The position numbers were made by a program, and so were the translations under genes. Shown piece after piece: positions 6,966 to 15,455 of a stretch of DNA of 41,579 bases. Origin of the DNA: Sinomonas mesophila. GTDB taxonomy: Bacteria; Actinomycetota; Actinomycetes; Actinomycetales; Micrococcaceae. Where the stretch lies: positions 1 through 41,579 of the forward strand of contig NZ_MTIC01000033.1 of the NCBI RefSeq assembly GCF_001999765.1, read 5' to 3'. The notes beneath the pieces were generated by a model. The model was not told the DNA's origin and searched no databases. It saw only the letters and a program-made list of their open reading frames with translations. Within the stretch, counting starts at the first letter, position 1; the number at the start of each line of letters is the position of its first letter.

Positions 6966-6971
6966 AGAATA
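6966..6971 (-). promoter_or_regulatory. -10 box of tRNA-Ser
   Basis: TATTCT on the minus strand, about 25 nt upstream of the mature tRNA 5' end. Confidence 0.45.
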
Positions 6972-7048
6972 CCCGACCATCGCGCATGCGCCGAATCGGG
7001 CGCCGAACCGCGGTTTCCGGGGGCGCCGGGGCACCCTGAAGCGTCGGG

Positions 7049-7054
7049 TAGACT
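7049..7054 (+). promoter_or_regulatory. -10 box of the SRP RNA gene
   Basis: TAGACT followed by 6 nt places the transcription start at about 7061, exactly where the predicted SRP RNA stem begins. Confidence 0.5.
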
Positions 7055-7060
7055 GTTCCC

Positions 7061-7150
7061 CGGCCCCTCATGTGGCGTCATCCTGCTGAACTCCCCCAGG
7101 ACCGGAAGGTAGCAAGGGTAGGTGGGCTCTGGCGGGTGCATGAGGGGTCC
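7061..7150 (+). ncRNA. ffs: signal recognition particle RNA, small bacterial type (4.5S)
   Basis: About 90 nt. The ends pair (GGCCCCTCATG with CATGAGGGGTCC), and the apical part holds the diagnostic SRP domain IV sequence AGGACCGGAAGGTAGCAAG with the GGAA-type tetraloop and the asymmetric loop that binds Ffh. It lies just upstream of dnaX, the usual order in actinobacteria. The SRP RNA with Ffh targets membrane proteins co-translationally. Confidence 0.93.
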
Positions 7151-7215
7151 TTTCGTTCCCCCGGCCCGACCGCCGGCGCCTGTGGATAACCGGGCTCGGC
7201 CCCTGGCGAGATTGG

Positions 7216-7221
7216 TAGGGT
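7216..7221 (+). promoter_or_regulatory. -10 box of dnaX (leaderless)
   Basis: TAGGGT, 6 nt (TTCCCT), then GTG at 7228. Confidence 0.5.
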
Positions 7222-7227
7222 TTCCCT

Positions 7228-10170
7228 GTGAGTTCTCCCGCTGCCCTCTACCGCCGGTATCGGCCGGACACGTTCAAGGACGTGATCGGGCAGGAGCACG
7301 TCACCGAGCCGCTCATGACGGCGCTGCGCAAGGACCGCGTCAACCACGCCTACCTCTTCTCCGGCCCCCGCGGCTGCGGCAAGACCACCTCCGCGCGCAT
7401 CCTCGCCCGCTGCCTCAACTGCGAGCAGGGCCCGACGCCGGATCCGTGCGGGGTGTGCCCGAGCTGCGTCGAGCTCGCCCGCGGCGGCTCCGGTTCGCTC
7501 GATGTCATCGAGATCGACGCCGCGAGCCACGGCGGCGTCGACGACGCCCGCGACCTCCGCGAGCGCGCGACCTTCGCCCCAGTGCGGGACCGCTACAAGA
7601 TCTTCATCATCGACGAGGCCCACATGGTCACGTCGGCGGGCTTCAACGCGCTCCTGAAGATCGTCGAGGAGCCGCCGGAGCACATCAAGTTCATCTTCGC
7701 GACGACGGAGCCGGACAAGGTGATCGGGACCATCCGGTCCCGCACGCACCACTACCCCTTCCGGCTCGTCCCGCCCGAGCCCCTGCTCGCGTACCTCGAG
7801 CAGCTCTGCGCGGCGGAGAGCGTTCCCGTCGCGCCGGGCGTGCTCTCGCTCGTGGTCCGGGCCGGCGGGGGCTCGGTGCGAGACTCGCTCTCGGTCCTCG
7901 ACCAGCTCATGGCCGGCGCCGGCCCCGACGGGCTCGACTACGAGCTGGCCGTCGCGCTCCTGGGCTATACCCACGCGGCCCTGCTCGATGACGTCGTGGA
8001 CGCCGTGGCGGCGGGCGATTCCGGGACGGTGTTCCGCGCCGTCGACCGCGTGATCCAGACCGGCCACGATCCGCGCCGCTTTGTCGAGGACCTCCTCGAG
8101 CGCTTCCGCGACCTCATCATCGTCCAGGCCCTGCCCGAGGCGGCCGAGTCGATCCTGCGCGGCGTCCCGGCCGACCAGCTCGCGCGCATGCGGGTCCAGG
8201 CGCAGAATCTGGGGGCGGCCGAGCTGTCCCGCGCGGCAGACGTCACGAACGAGGCCTTCAACGAGATGACCGGCGCCACCTCGCCCCGGCTGCACCTCGA
8301 GCTCCTGTGCGCCCGGCTCATGCTTCCAGGCGCGGAGGCGACCGAGCGCGGCTGGGCCGCGCGGGTCGACCGGCTCGAGCGCCGCCTCGCCTTCGCGCAC
8401 GACGGCGGGGAGCCACCCGCCGCGGCGTCGGTCCCGACGCCCGTGTCCGGGGACGCGGCCCCGCGGCCGCGTCCCGAGACGCCGTCCACGAGCGCACCGC
8501 CGGTGCCCCAGGCCCCGCAGCCGGCCCCCGCGGTCGAGCGAAGCGAAGCCCCCGCCGCCGTCGTGGAGACGGGCAACACCCAGCCCGAGCCCGGGGCGTC
8601 CCAGCCCCCCACCTCGGCGCCACAGGCCCCCACCTCGGCGACCCAGCCCCCCACCTCGGCGCCACAGGCCCCCACCTCGGCGACTCAGGCACCGCAGGGC
8701 GGCGGCGCCGGGAGCGTGGAGATGTTCCGCCGCGCGTGGCCCGAGATCCTCGACACCCTGGCCAAGGTCAAGCGCAGCACGTGGGCGCTCGTGGGGCCGA
8801 ACGCCTCCGTGGCAGGCTTCGACGGCCGGACCCTGGCGCTCGCCTTCGGCACGTCCGGCCTGGCCTCGGCCTTCATGCGCAGCGACCACGCCGACAACCT
8901 GCGCCGAGCGATCCAGCTGGTTCTCGGCGTCGACTGCCAGATCGACGCCGTGACCGGCGGCAACGGCCCCGGCGTTGTCCCGTCCGCGGGGGCGAGGGGT
9001 GGCGGCTCCCCAAAAGCACCGGCTGACCCGGGCCAGGACACACCTGTGCCCGCGGTCGAGTCTCGCCTGACTGCGTCCGCCGAGTCACGGCCCGCCAGGC
9101 CCGTTGGCGGCAGCGCCCCCTCCGCAGTATCCGCGGCCAGCGCCCCCGCGGAGCCGTCAGAGGCCGACATCGCATGGGGCCTCGCCCCGGCACCCGCTCA
9201 GAGCACGGCCTCGGCCCAGCCCGCCGGCGCGTCCCCGAACCATGCCCCGGCGCAGGGCGTCGACCGGCCGGTCACTCCACGCGCCGAGCCCGCCATTCCT
9301 GGATCGGCGCCCGGCACAGCGGCTCCGGCGACGTCGGCGCCAGCAGCTCCAGCGATTGCGCCCTCCGCGTACGAGCCCCCCGCCGCCGGGCCCCCCACCT
9401 CCGAGCCCCCCGCCGCCGAGCCCCCTACGCCCGCGATGTCGGCACCCGAGACTGGGCTGCCCGCGGCCCAGGCTTCCCGCGCGGTCGCCCCCTCCGGGCC
9501 GTCGCCGTCGAGCCCCTACGACGACATCCCGTACTCGAATGAGGAGCCGCCCAACGAGTGGGACGAGCCCTACCCCGAGGATGACGGCTACGCCCGCGCT
9601 GCCCAGCCCAACCGGGCCCCGCAGGCCCCCCAGCCAGCGGGGCTCTCCGGCACGGCCCCGGCGGCCCCGGGCACCTCCATCTCGATGTCCTCACCCTCGT
9701 CGACGGCATCAGATCCTTGGTCCTACGCCCGGGAGTCCTCGCCAGGCGTGTGGACGGTCGGCTCGGAGCCCAACGTCGGGGCGGACGGCGCATCGGCCTC
9801 CGCCCCGTCCACGGTCCCCGCCGCCCCCGCAGCCACGGCGCCGTCGTCCGCTCCCGCCTACGCACCGGCAGCAGCGCAGGCACCACAGAACGGCGCCTCC
9901 CCAACCCAGCCGGCCCCCTCAGCAAACGGCGCCTCCGACGGCGGGCGCCGTCTGAGCATGTACGAGAGGCTGAGCCGGTCGGCGGCCGAGCGCGGGCCGC
10001 AGGAGCAGCAGGCGCAGGCGCCGCAGGCCTACGTCGACGACATCCCGAGCGCGGACGACGAGGCGATCGAGGAGTCGATCCTCTTCGGGCGGGCGGCGGT
10101 CGAGCGCATCCTCGGCGGAAAACTCATCGAGGAGCGGGCCCTGGACGGGACTGTCATCCCTCCGCGGTAG
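7228..10170 (+). CDS. dnaX: DNA polymerase III subunit gamma/tau
   Basis: The clamp-loader ATPase of the replicative polymerase, 980 residues, which is long for the family. The N-terminal AAA+ core (about 1-370) has Walker A GPRGCGKTT (residues 46-54), a four-Cys zinc module (Cys65, 74, 77, 80), Walker B IIDEAH (Asp129/Glu130) and sensor/Arg-finger segments. Residues about 490-560 form a conserved tau domain (FRRAWPEILDTLAKVKRSTW). The rest, roughly 390-485 and 570-910, is Pro/Ala/Ser-rich and probably disordered. A conserved acidic C-terminus follows (VDDIPSADDEAIEESILFG). I see no obvious frameshift signal for a separate gamma form. GTG start with TAGGGT 6 nt upstream, probably leaderless. 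recR follows 9 bp after the stop. Confidence 0.96.
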   Translation: MSSPAALYRRYRPDTFKDVIGQEHVTEPLMTALRKDRVNHAYLFSGPRGCGKTTSARILARCLNCEQGPTPDPCGVCPSCVELARGGSGSLDVIEIDAASHGGVDDARDLRERATFAPVRDRYKIFIIDEAHMVTSAGFNALLKIVEEPPEHIKFIFATTEPDKVIGTIRSRTHHYPFRLVPPEPLLAYLEQLCAAESVPVAPGVLSLVVRAGGGSVRDSLSVLDQLMAGAGPDGLDYELAVALLGYTHAALLDDVVDAVAAGDSGTVFRAVDRVIQTGHDPRRFVEDLLERFRDLIIVQALPEAAESILRGVPADQLARMRVQAQNLGAAELSRAADVTNEAFNEMTGATSPRLHLELLCARLMLPGAEATERGWAARVDRLERRLAFAHDGGEPPAAASVPTPVSGDAAPRPRPETPSTSAPPVPQAPQPAPAVERSEAPAAVVETGNTQPEPGASQPPTSAPQAPTSATQPPTSAPQAPTSATQAPQGGGAGSVEMFRRAWPEILDTLAKVKRSTWALVGPNASVAGFDGRTLALAFGTSGLASAFMRSDHADNLRRAIQLVLGVDCQIDAVTGGNGPGVVPSAGARGGGSPKAPADPGQDTPVPAVESRLTASAESRPARPVGGSAPSAVSAASAPAEPSEADIAWGLAPAPAQSTASAQPAGASPNHAPAQGVDRPVTPRAEPAIPGSAPGTAAPATSAPAAPAIAPSAYEPPAAGPPTSEPPAAEPPTPAMSAPETGLPAAQASRAVAPSGPSPSSPYDDIPYSNEEPPNEWDEPYPEDDGYARAAQPNRAPQAPQPAGLSGTAPAAPGTSISMSSPSSTASDPWSYARESSPGVWTVGSEPNVGADGASASAPSTVPAAPAATAPSSAPAYAPAAAQAPQNGASPTQPAPSANGASDGGRRLSMYERLSRSAAERGPQEQQAQAPQAYVDDIPSADDEAIEESILFGRAAVERILGGKLIEERALDGTVIPPR
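8602..8685 (+). repeat. 42-bp tandem repeat inside dnaX
   Basis: Two nearly identical 42-bp units, each made of two 21-bp halves, encode QPPTSAPQAPTSAT twice in the first disordered linker of DnaX. Confidence 0.8.
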
Positions 10171-10173
10171 CGT
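10168..10173 (+). promoter_or_regulatory. candidate -10 box of recR inside the dnaX stop codon
   Basis: TAGCGT starts with the TAG stop of dnaX and is exactly 6 nt before the recR GTG. This is the same geometry as other leaderless starts here. Confidence 0.4.
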
Positions 10174-10179
10174 AGAGGA

Positions 10180-10779
10180 GTGTATGAAGGCGCAGTCCAA
10201 GACCTGATCGACGAACTCGGCCGGCTCCCCGGCATCGGCCCCAAGTCGGCCCAGCGGCTCGCCTTCCACATCCTCGAGGCGGACAAGGATGACATGATGC
10301 GCCTCGCGGCGGCGATCACGGGGGTCAAGGAGCGCGTCAAGTTCTGCCAGGTCTGCGGCAACGTCTCCGAGCAGGACATGTGCTCGATCTGCCGCGACCC
10401 GCGGCGGGACGCGAGCGTCATCTGCGTCGTCGAGGAGTCGAAGGACGTCCTGGCCGTCGAACGCACGCGCGCCTTCCGCGGCCGGTACCACGTGCTCGGC
10501 GGGGCGATCAACCCCATCGCCGGGATCGGACCTGACCAGCTGCGCATCCGGGAGCTCCTCACGCGGCTCAACGACGATGCCGTCACCGAGATCATCATCG
10601 CGACGAACCCCAACCTGGAGGGCGAGGCCACCTCGACCTACCTCGCGCGGATGCTCAAGACGATCGGTGTGACGGTCACGCGCCTCGCCTCGGGCCTGCC
10701 CGTGGGCGGGGACCTCGAATACGCGGACGAAGTCACGCTTGGCCGGGCCTTCGAGGGGCGCCGCAGCGCGATCAGCTAG
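10180..10779 (+). CDS. recR: recombination mediator protein RecR
   Basis: A 199-residue RecR, full length. It loads RecA onto ssDNA gaps with RecO/RecF. The N-terminal helix-hairpin-helix is [20 protein letters not shown]. The zinc finger is [16 protein letters not shown] (four Cys), followed by the Toprim domain with [13 protein letters not shown] and the acidic metal site. The C-terminal [20 protein letters not shown] is diagnostic. GTG at 10180 (MYEGAVQDL) is conserved. GAGG lies only 1 nt before it, too close to act as a ribosome-binding site, while TAGCGT at 6 nt suggests a leaderless transcript in addition to dnaX readthrough. Confidence 0.97.
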   Translation: MYEGAVQDLIDELGRLPGIGPKSAQRLAFHILEADKDDMMRLAAAITGVKERVKFCQVCGNVSEQDMCSICRDPRRDASVICVVEESKDVLAVERTRAFRGRYHVLGGAINPIAGIGPDQLRIRELLTRLNDDAVTEIIIATNPNLEGEATSTYLARMLKTIGVTVTRLASGLPVGGDLEYADEVTLGRAFEGRRSAIS

Positions 10780-10869
10780 ACCGAGACGGGCGCACCCGGG
10801 GTGGCATCAGCAGGTCAGGACCGGACCAGGGCATGACGGCCCCCACTCCGGCGGAGCATGCTAGGAGGC

Positions 10870-11919
10870 ATGAGCACCGCGCGCACCTCCATCCCGGTCC
10901 TCGACCTCTCGGCCGCCAAGGAAGCGGACGGATCCTTCGTCCCCGGCTTCCTCGACGCCCTGCGCGACGCCGCGCATCACGTCGGGTTCTTCCAGGTCAC
11001 CGGCTACGGGGCCCGGCACGGGCAGGAGCAGGAGCTCCTCGACACCGTGGCCGAGTTCTTCCGGCTCCCCCTCGAGGACCGGCTCGCCCTCGACAACCGC
11101 AGGTCCCCGCAGTTCCGCGGCTACACGCGGCTCGGCACCGAGATCACGCGCGGCCGGGCGGACGCCCGGGAGCAGATCGACTTCGGCCCCGAGCTCGAGC
11201 CGCTCGCCGACGTTCCCGCGGACAGGCCCTACCTCCGGCTCCAGGGGCCCAACCAGTGGCCCGCAGCGTTCCCGGCCCTCGAGAAGGCTGCGATGGAGTG
11301 GGCCGAGCTCATGTCCCACGTCGGGGCCGAACTCCTCTCCGCGATCGCCGTCTCGATCGGCCTGCGGGCGGACCACTTCGACGAGCCCTTCGCAGGCACG
11401 CCGGCGTGGATGGGCAAGCTCGTGCACTATGTGGGCACAGGCGTCGTGCCCGAAGCGGGCGAGCAGGGCGTGGGCCTGCACGCGGACTACGGCTTCGTCA
11501 CGCTCCTGCTGCAGGACGCCGTGGGCGGGCTCGAGGTCAAGCCCTACGGGCAGGAGACGTGGATCGAGGTCCCGCCCATCCCGGAGGCGCTCGTCGTGAA
11601 CCTCGGCGAGATGCTCGAGGTCGCCACGGACGGCTACCTCATGGCCACGATCCACCGCGTCACGGCCCCGCCGGCCGGCGTCGATCGGTACTCGGTGCCC
11701 TTCTTCTGGTCGCCCCGCCTCGACGCGGTCATCGACAAGGTCGAGCTGCCGCCCGCGCTGGCCGCCGACGCGCGCGGCGTCTCGGACGACCCCGAGAACC
11801 CGATGCTGGCCTCCTACGGGGCGAATGTCCTCAAGGGCTGGCTGCGCGCGCATCCTGAGACGGCGCGAATCCACTACCCCGAGCTCGTCGGGCCCACCCA
11901 CGGCGGGGCGGCGTACTGA
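10870..11919 (+). CDS. isopenicillin N synthase-like 2-oxoglutarate/Fe(II) oxygenase
   Basis: A 349-residue non-haem iron oxygenase of the IPNS/2OG family. The DIOX_N region is at the N-terminus (IPVLDLSAAK and HVGFFQVTGYG). The double-stranded beta-helix core has the metal triad H-x-D...H: GLHADYGF supplies His and Asp, and TIHRVTAP the distal His. The RxS co-substrate motif is in DRYSVPFFW, which favours 2-oxoglutarate use over true IPNS chemistry. A strong AGGAGG ribosome-binding site precedes the ATG at 10870. Neighbours do not form a biosynthetic cluster, so the substrate is unknown. Many actinobacteria carry one such general oxygenase. Confidence 0.87.
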   Translation: MSTARTSIPVLDLSAAKEADGSFVPGFLDALRDAAHHVGFFQVTGYGARHGQEQELLDTVAEFFRLPLEDRLALDNRRSPQFRGYTRLGTEITRGRADAREQIDFGPELEPLADVPADRPYLRLQGPNQWPAAFPALEKAAMEWAELMSHVGAELLSAIAVSIGLRADHFDEPFAGTPAWMGKLVHYVGTGVVPEAGEQGVGLHADYGFVTLLLQDAVGGLEVKPYGQETWIEVPPIPEALVVNLGEMLEVATDGYLMATIHRVTAPPAGVDRYSVPFFWSPRLDAVIDKVELPPALAADARGVSDDPENPMLASYGANVLKGWLRAHPETARIHYPELVGPTHGGAAY

Positions 11920-11969
11920 GGTCCAGCGTCCACGATGTCCCGCGGCGGCGGCCCCCGGACCGCCGAATG

Positions 11970-13118
11970 TCAGGCCACGCGCGTTCCCTTGGACAGCCGC
12001 CGTGCCGGGGTCACGAGCCGGCTGCGCGCGGCGGCGAACAGCCCGCCCGCGAGGACGAGCTGGAGGCCGAGCCCGAGCGGCCACAGCGGCGTGGTCTGCA
12101 CGAAGTAGGACGGCTTGGGCTGGCCATTCACGCACGGGTACGTCGCGTCCGGCCCAGCGAGGGCGGCACGGGCGCCCTGGCTGACCGACTCGATCGCGCC
12201 CTGGGGGTACGGGGAGGTGTCGCGGCTGCGGTCCGGGTACGGGATGGCATCAGCGACCACGACGTACGGGTTCATCGCGAGGAACCACGCCACGCGCTCG
12301 GTGCGGACCACCTCGCGCTGCGTGAGCGGCCCGCTGCACGTGTAGCCCGGGTCCACGATCTGGGCCTGAGGCCGGGTCGGGATGTTCTCGAGGTATGACG
12401 GATTGTTGGCGCGGATCGTGCCGCGGGCGAGTGCCGCGCCGAACCCGAAGGCAATGAGCGTCCCGACGACGAGCAGCGCCACGATCAGGTAGGTGACGAC
12501 GATCGAGAACAGCGGCCTGCCCGCGAGCGCCGAGACGCCGACGCCGATCGAGCACACGACTGCGAGCTCGACCGCGAGCATCAGGAGCGAGACCGCGATC
12601 GTCGCAGGCGACATCCCGCCGAGGGCCACGCCGATCACGAGGAACGGCGCCGCGGCCGCGAGGAAGGCCAGCGCCGCGAGCCACGCGGCGGCGAGCTTCC
12701 CGGCGAGGATCTGCCCCGGGCTCAGGAGCGTTGCCTGGACGACGGCGAGCGTGCCCTGCGCGCGGTCCCCGTTGACGGCGTTCGCGGACAGGGCCGGGGC
12801 GACGATGAGCGCCAGGAACAGCACGAAAGCGAGCACGACCTCGAAGATCATGCTGCCCGGCCCGGCCGACTCCGGCGGCAGGTCCGTGACCACGCCGTCG
12901 GGGGAGGAAATGGCGCGATTCAGCTCCCGCTGGGCGTTCCAGCTCGCCCACGTCAGCCAGGTCACGAGGCCGATCACGACGAACCACACCGCGAGCATGA
13001 TGTACCAGCCGCGCGAGCGCAGCCGCTGCTTGGCCTCGAGCACGACGACGTCCCACGCGCCGCGCAGCCACGCCCCCAGGGCGGCCCCCTTCCGGGCCTC
13101 GGTCTCGTGTGCGCTCAT
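11970..13118 (-). CDS. ABC-2 type transporter permease
   Basis: A 382-residue integral membrane protein and last gene of the exporter operon. After a ~30-residue cytoplasmic start it has a first TM (YIMLAVWFVVIGLVTWLTWA), an extracytoplasmic loop, four further TMs between about 95 and 240, a ~90-residue extracytoplasmic domain with two Cys, and a final TM. This is the ABC-2/NatB-like topology. Its ATG overlaps the stop of the ATPase gene by 4 nt (ATGA), so the two are translationally coupled. The substrate is unknown. Its large loop resembles that of the first permease in the operon, which suggests a heterodimeric channel. Confidence 0.85.
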   Translation of the reverse strand: MSAHETEARKGAALGAWLRGAWDVVVLEAKQRLRSRGWYIMLAVWFVVIGLVTWLTWASWNAQRELNRAISSPDGVVTDLPPESAGPGSMIFEVVLAFVLFLALIVAPALSANAVNGDRAQGTLAVVQATLLSPGQILAGKLAAAWLAALAFLAAAAPFLVIGVALGGMSPATIAVSLLMLAVELAVVCSIGVGVSALAGRPLFSIVVTYLIVALLVVGTLIAFGFGAALARGTIRANNPSYLENIPTRPQAQIVDPGYTCSGPLTQREVVRTERVAWFLAMNPYVVVADAIPYPDRSRDTSPYPQGAIESVSQGARAALAGPDATYPCVNGQPKPSYFVQTTPLWPLGLGLQLVLAGGLFAAARSRLVTPARRLSKGTRVA

Positions 13119-14131
13119 CGCCGCTCCACCCCCATCTGCAGGTACGCCTCCTCGAGTGCCCCGCTGGCCGGGGCGAACGCTGTGACGGGCACGCCGCCGG
13201 AGACGAGGTCGCGCAGGAGGCGCGCGGCGTCGTCCTCCGTGCCGAGCACCATGCTCAGCCAGGGTCGCCTGCCCTGTTCCTCGCCGAAGACGACGCCGAG
13301 CTCGGCCAGGCGCGCCCGCGCGGCGCCGAGGTCGAGGGCGTACAGCGCGTAGCGGCGCCCGCGGGAGGAGTCGTCGACGCGCTGGTGCTTGACCGTGCGC
13401 CCGGCGCTGACGAAGACCGCCGAGTCGGCCACCTCGTCGAGCTCGCTCAGGACGTGGGACGAGACGAGGATCGTCGTGCCCTCGGCCGCGAGGCTGCGCA
13501 GGAGCCGGCGCAGCTCGACGCGCGAGGCAGGGTCGAGGCCCGCGGCGGGTTCGTCGAGGAGAAGGGTCGTGGGCCGGTGGATGAGCGCTCGGGCGAGGCT
13601 CAGGCGCTGCTGCTGCCCGCGCGAGAGCACCCGCGCGGGCTGGTCGGCGAGCTCGCCGAGGTGCACGAGATCGAGGAGCTCTGCGGCGCGGGACGCGGCC
13701 GCGGATGAGGGCAGTCGGTAGAACCGGCCGATCTGGACGAGGATCTCGCGGGCCGTGAGGGACTCCCACACGCCGAGCGTGTCCGGCATCCAGCCCACCC
13801 GGCGGCGCACCTCGGCGCGGTCCGAGAGGGGATCGAAGCCGTCGATCCTGAGGCTGCCGGCGTCCGGCGCAAGCAGCGAGGCGAGCATGAGCAGCAGCGT
13901 CGTCTTGCCCGCCCCGTTCGGCCCGACGAGGGCCGTGACCTGCCCGGGCGGGGCATCGAAGTCCATGTCGACGACGGCGTGCACGGGGCCGAAGCTGCGC
14001 GCGACGCCCCGCACCTCGATCCCTGCCTGCGGAACCCCGCGCTCCGGCGCTGCGCCAGTCTCGGCCGGCCCGGCGCCGTCGTCCTTCCCCTCGTCCCTGT
14101 CGTCGTCCGCGGGCACGGGTTGATCGCTCAC
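13115..14131 (-). CDS. ABC transporter ATP-binding protein
   Basis: A 338-residue nucleotide-binding subunit. An acidic disordered leader (1-35) is followed by the ABC domain: Walker A GPNGAGKTT, Q-loop region near VGWMPDTLGVW, signature LSRGQQQRL, Walker B LLLDEPAAGLDP, and the switch His in VSSHVLSELD. The C-terminal ~80 residues are the accessory domain seen in exporter-type (DrrA/NatA/CcmA) ATPases. GTG start, overlapping the upstream permease stop by 4 nt (GTGA). The signature has LSRGQ instead of LSGGQ. It powers export by the two flanking permeases. Confidence 0.93.
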   Translation of the reverse strand: MSDQPVPADDDRDEGKDDGAGPAETGAAPERGVPQAGIEVRGVARSFGPVHAVVDMDFDAPPGQVTALVGPNGAGKTTLLLMLASLLAPDAGSLRIDGFDPLSDRAEVRRRVGWMPDTLGVWESLTAREILVQIGRFYRLPSSAAASRAAELLDLVHLGELADQPARVLSRGQQQRLSLARALIHRPTTLLLDEPAAGLDPASRVELRRLLRSLAAEGTTILVSSHVLSELDEVADSAVFVSAGRTVKHQRVDDSSRGRRYALYALDLGAARARLAELGVVFGEEQGRRPWLSMVLGTEDDAARLLRDLVSGGVPVTAFAPASGALEEAYLQMGVERR

Positions 14132-15294
14132 GGATGCTCCTCCCCCTCGAGTCCTGCGCCCACCCTACTGCGCCGGACCCGCCGGCGGAGAGACCCGATG
14201 CCCACGAGCGCGGCCGCCGCGGCGGCGAGCTGCGCGTGGCCCAGCACGTCGAGGGGCGCCGCGCCGCCGGGCCGCGTGCTGTGCCCCTCGAGGCACGGCT
14301 CCCACGCGGAGGGGCCGACGGCCGCGGAGGCGTACGCGTCCGCCGTCCACGCCACGACCGAGCCGCGGGGGACGGCGTCCCCGGTGGCGGCGACGGCCAC
14401 GAGGGCGGGGTTGGAGGCGGCGATCCAGGCCACCATCTCGGACCGCGGCCCCGTGTACGGGGCGAGCTCGAAGTCGGTGCACTCGAAGGACACGAGCATG
14501 CCGTCGGAGTCCCGCTCGACGTTGACGGCGTAGTGGCGGGGGATGCTGCTCTCGGTCGCGGGCAGGAGCCACAGCGCGGCGGCCGCGTTGCCCGCCCCCA
14601 GCCACAGGACCGCCACGGCCGCGGCTGCCCACGACGGCCAGGGATGCACGACGGCGGTCCGCAGCCCGGTGCCGACGGCGGCGAGGAGCCCCGCGGTCCA
14701 CGCTCCGGACGCCGCTGCCGGCCCGACGAGGGGCGGCTGCGCCCCGAGGGCCGCGCCGGCGATCGCGTGCGCCGCCGCCGCGGCGGCGGCGGCGAGCAGC
14801 CCCCGGCCGAGGATGCGCGCAAGGGCCGCCCTGCCCGCGCCGTGCCTCGGCCGCAGCGGCGCGGCCACGCCCGTCAGGAGCGCCCAGGGGCACAGCGCGA
14901 GCGGGAGAGCCCACAGCCCGAGCACGGGAAGCGCCTCGGCGAGGGCAACCTCCGGGTCCCGCCACGGCTCCGTGAAGCCCGCCGCGGCGAGGAGCGCCGC
15001 CCGGAGCGGTCCCATGACCGCCCCGACGGCCAGCGCGACCGAGAGGGCGAGGCCCAGCCACCAGGCCGGGCTCGCAGCGAGGGACGTGAACTCGCGGACT
15101 GCGCGCACGAGGACGGCGAGGGAGCTCCTGCGGAGTGCCGCGGCGCGCTCGAGGCGCCGGGAGCGGCGCGCGGCGGGCCCGCCGTCGTGCTTCGCCGAGC
15201 CCGGTCCAGATGGGGCGAGGCCGCCCACGGCGCCGAGGTCCTCGGCGGCCGGATCGAGCCGACGGCCCCCCTCGGGGGCGCGCGCTGGTTCCAT
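14128..15294 (-). CDS. ABC exporter membrane protein (first permease)
   Basis: A 388-residue polytopic membrane protein that opens the three-gene exporter operon. A charged ~60-residue N-terminus precedes TM1 ([17 protein letters not shown]), then about five more TMs, a ~100-residue extracytoplasmic segment ([20 protein letters not shown]) and a last TM near residue 355. I do not recognise a named family by motif. Position and topology make it the partner of the ABC-2 permease at 11970. The start is ATG at 15294 with GGAG five nt upstream. DNA is extremely GC- and Ala-codon-rich here. Confidence 0.75.
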   Translation of the reverse strand: MEPARAPEGGRRLDPAAEDLGAVGGLAPSGPGSAKHDGGPAARRSRRLERAAALRRSSLAVLVRAVREFTSLAASPAWWLGLALSVALAVGAVMGPLRAALLAAAGFTEPWRDPEVALAEALPVLGLWALPLALCPWALLTGVAAPLRPRHGAGRAALARILGRGLLAAAAAAAAHAIAGAALGAQPPLVGPAAASGAWTAGLLAAVGTGLRTAVVHPWPSWAAAAVAVLWLGAGNAAAALWLLPATESSIPRHYAVNVERDSDGMLVSFECTDFELAPYTGPRSEMVAWIAASNPALVAVAATGDAVPRGSVVAWTADAYASAAVGPSAWEPCLEGHSTRPGGAAPLDVLGHAQLAAAAAALVGIGSLRRRVRRSRVGAGLEGEEHP

Positions 15295-15402
15295 GCCTAC
15301 TCCGCTCTGGGCCCCAGCAGCCGTGTATCCATGCTAGGTCCCGGGCCAGCCCGCGGGCACCGTCGCGGATGTCACGTTGTCAGCGGCGGCCGCGCCGGAC
15401 GG

Positions 15403-15408
15403 TAGAAT
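15403..15408 (+). promoter_or_regulatory. -10 box of lysC
   Basis: TAGAAT, with a possible TTGTCA -35 at 15377 (20-nt spacer). The predicted start near 15415 leaves a leader of about 41 nt. Confidence 0.4.
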
Positions 15409-15455
15409 GGCGGGGACCATCCCTGATATCTCCGAGCCCCTGTGAGTGTGCCCGC

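Noticed and set aside
15407-15445. A 12-codon leader frame (ATG at 15407, TGA at 15443) before lysC.
   Set aside because: Its ATG overlaps the -10 box, so it would lie upstream of the expected transcript start; it has no run of Lys or Thr codons.
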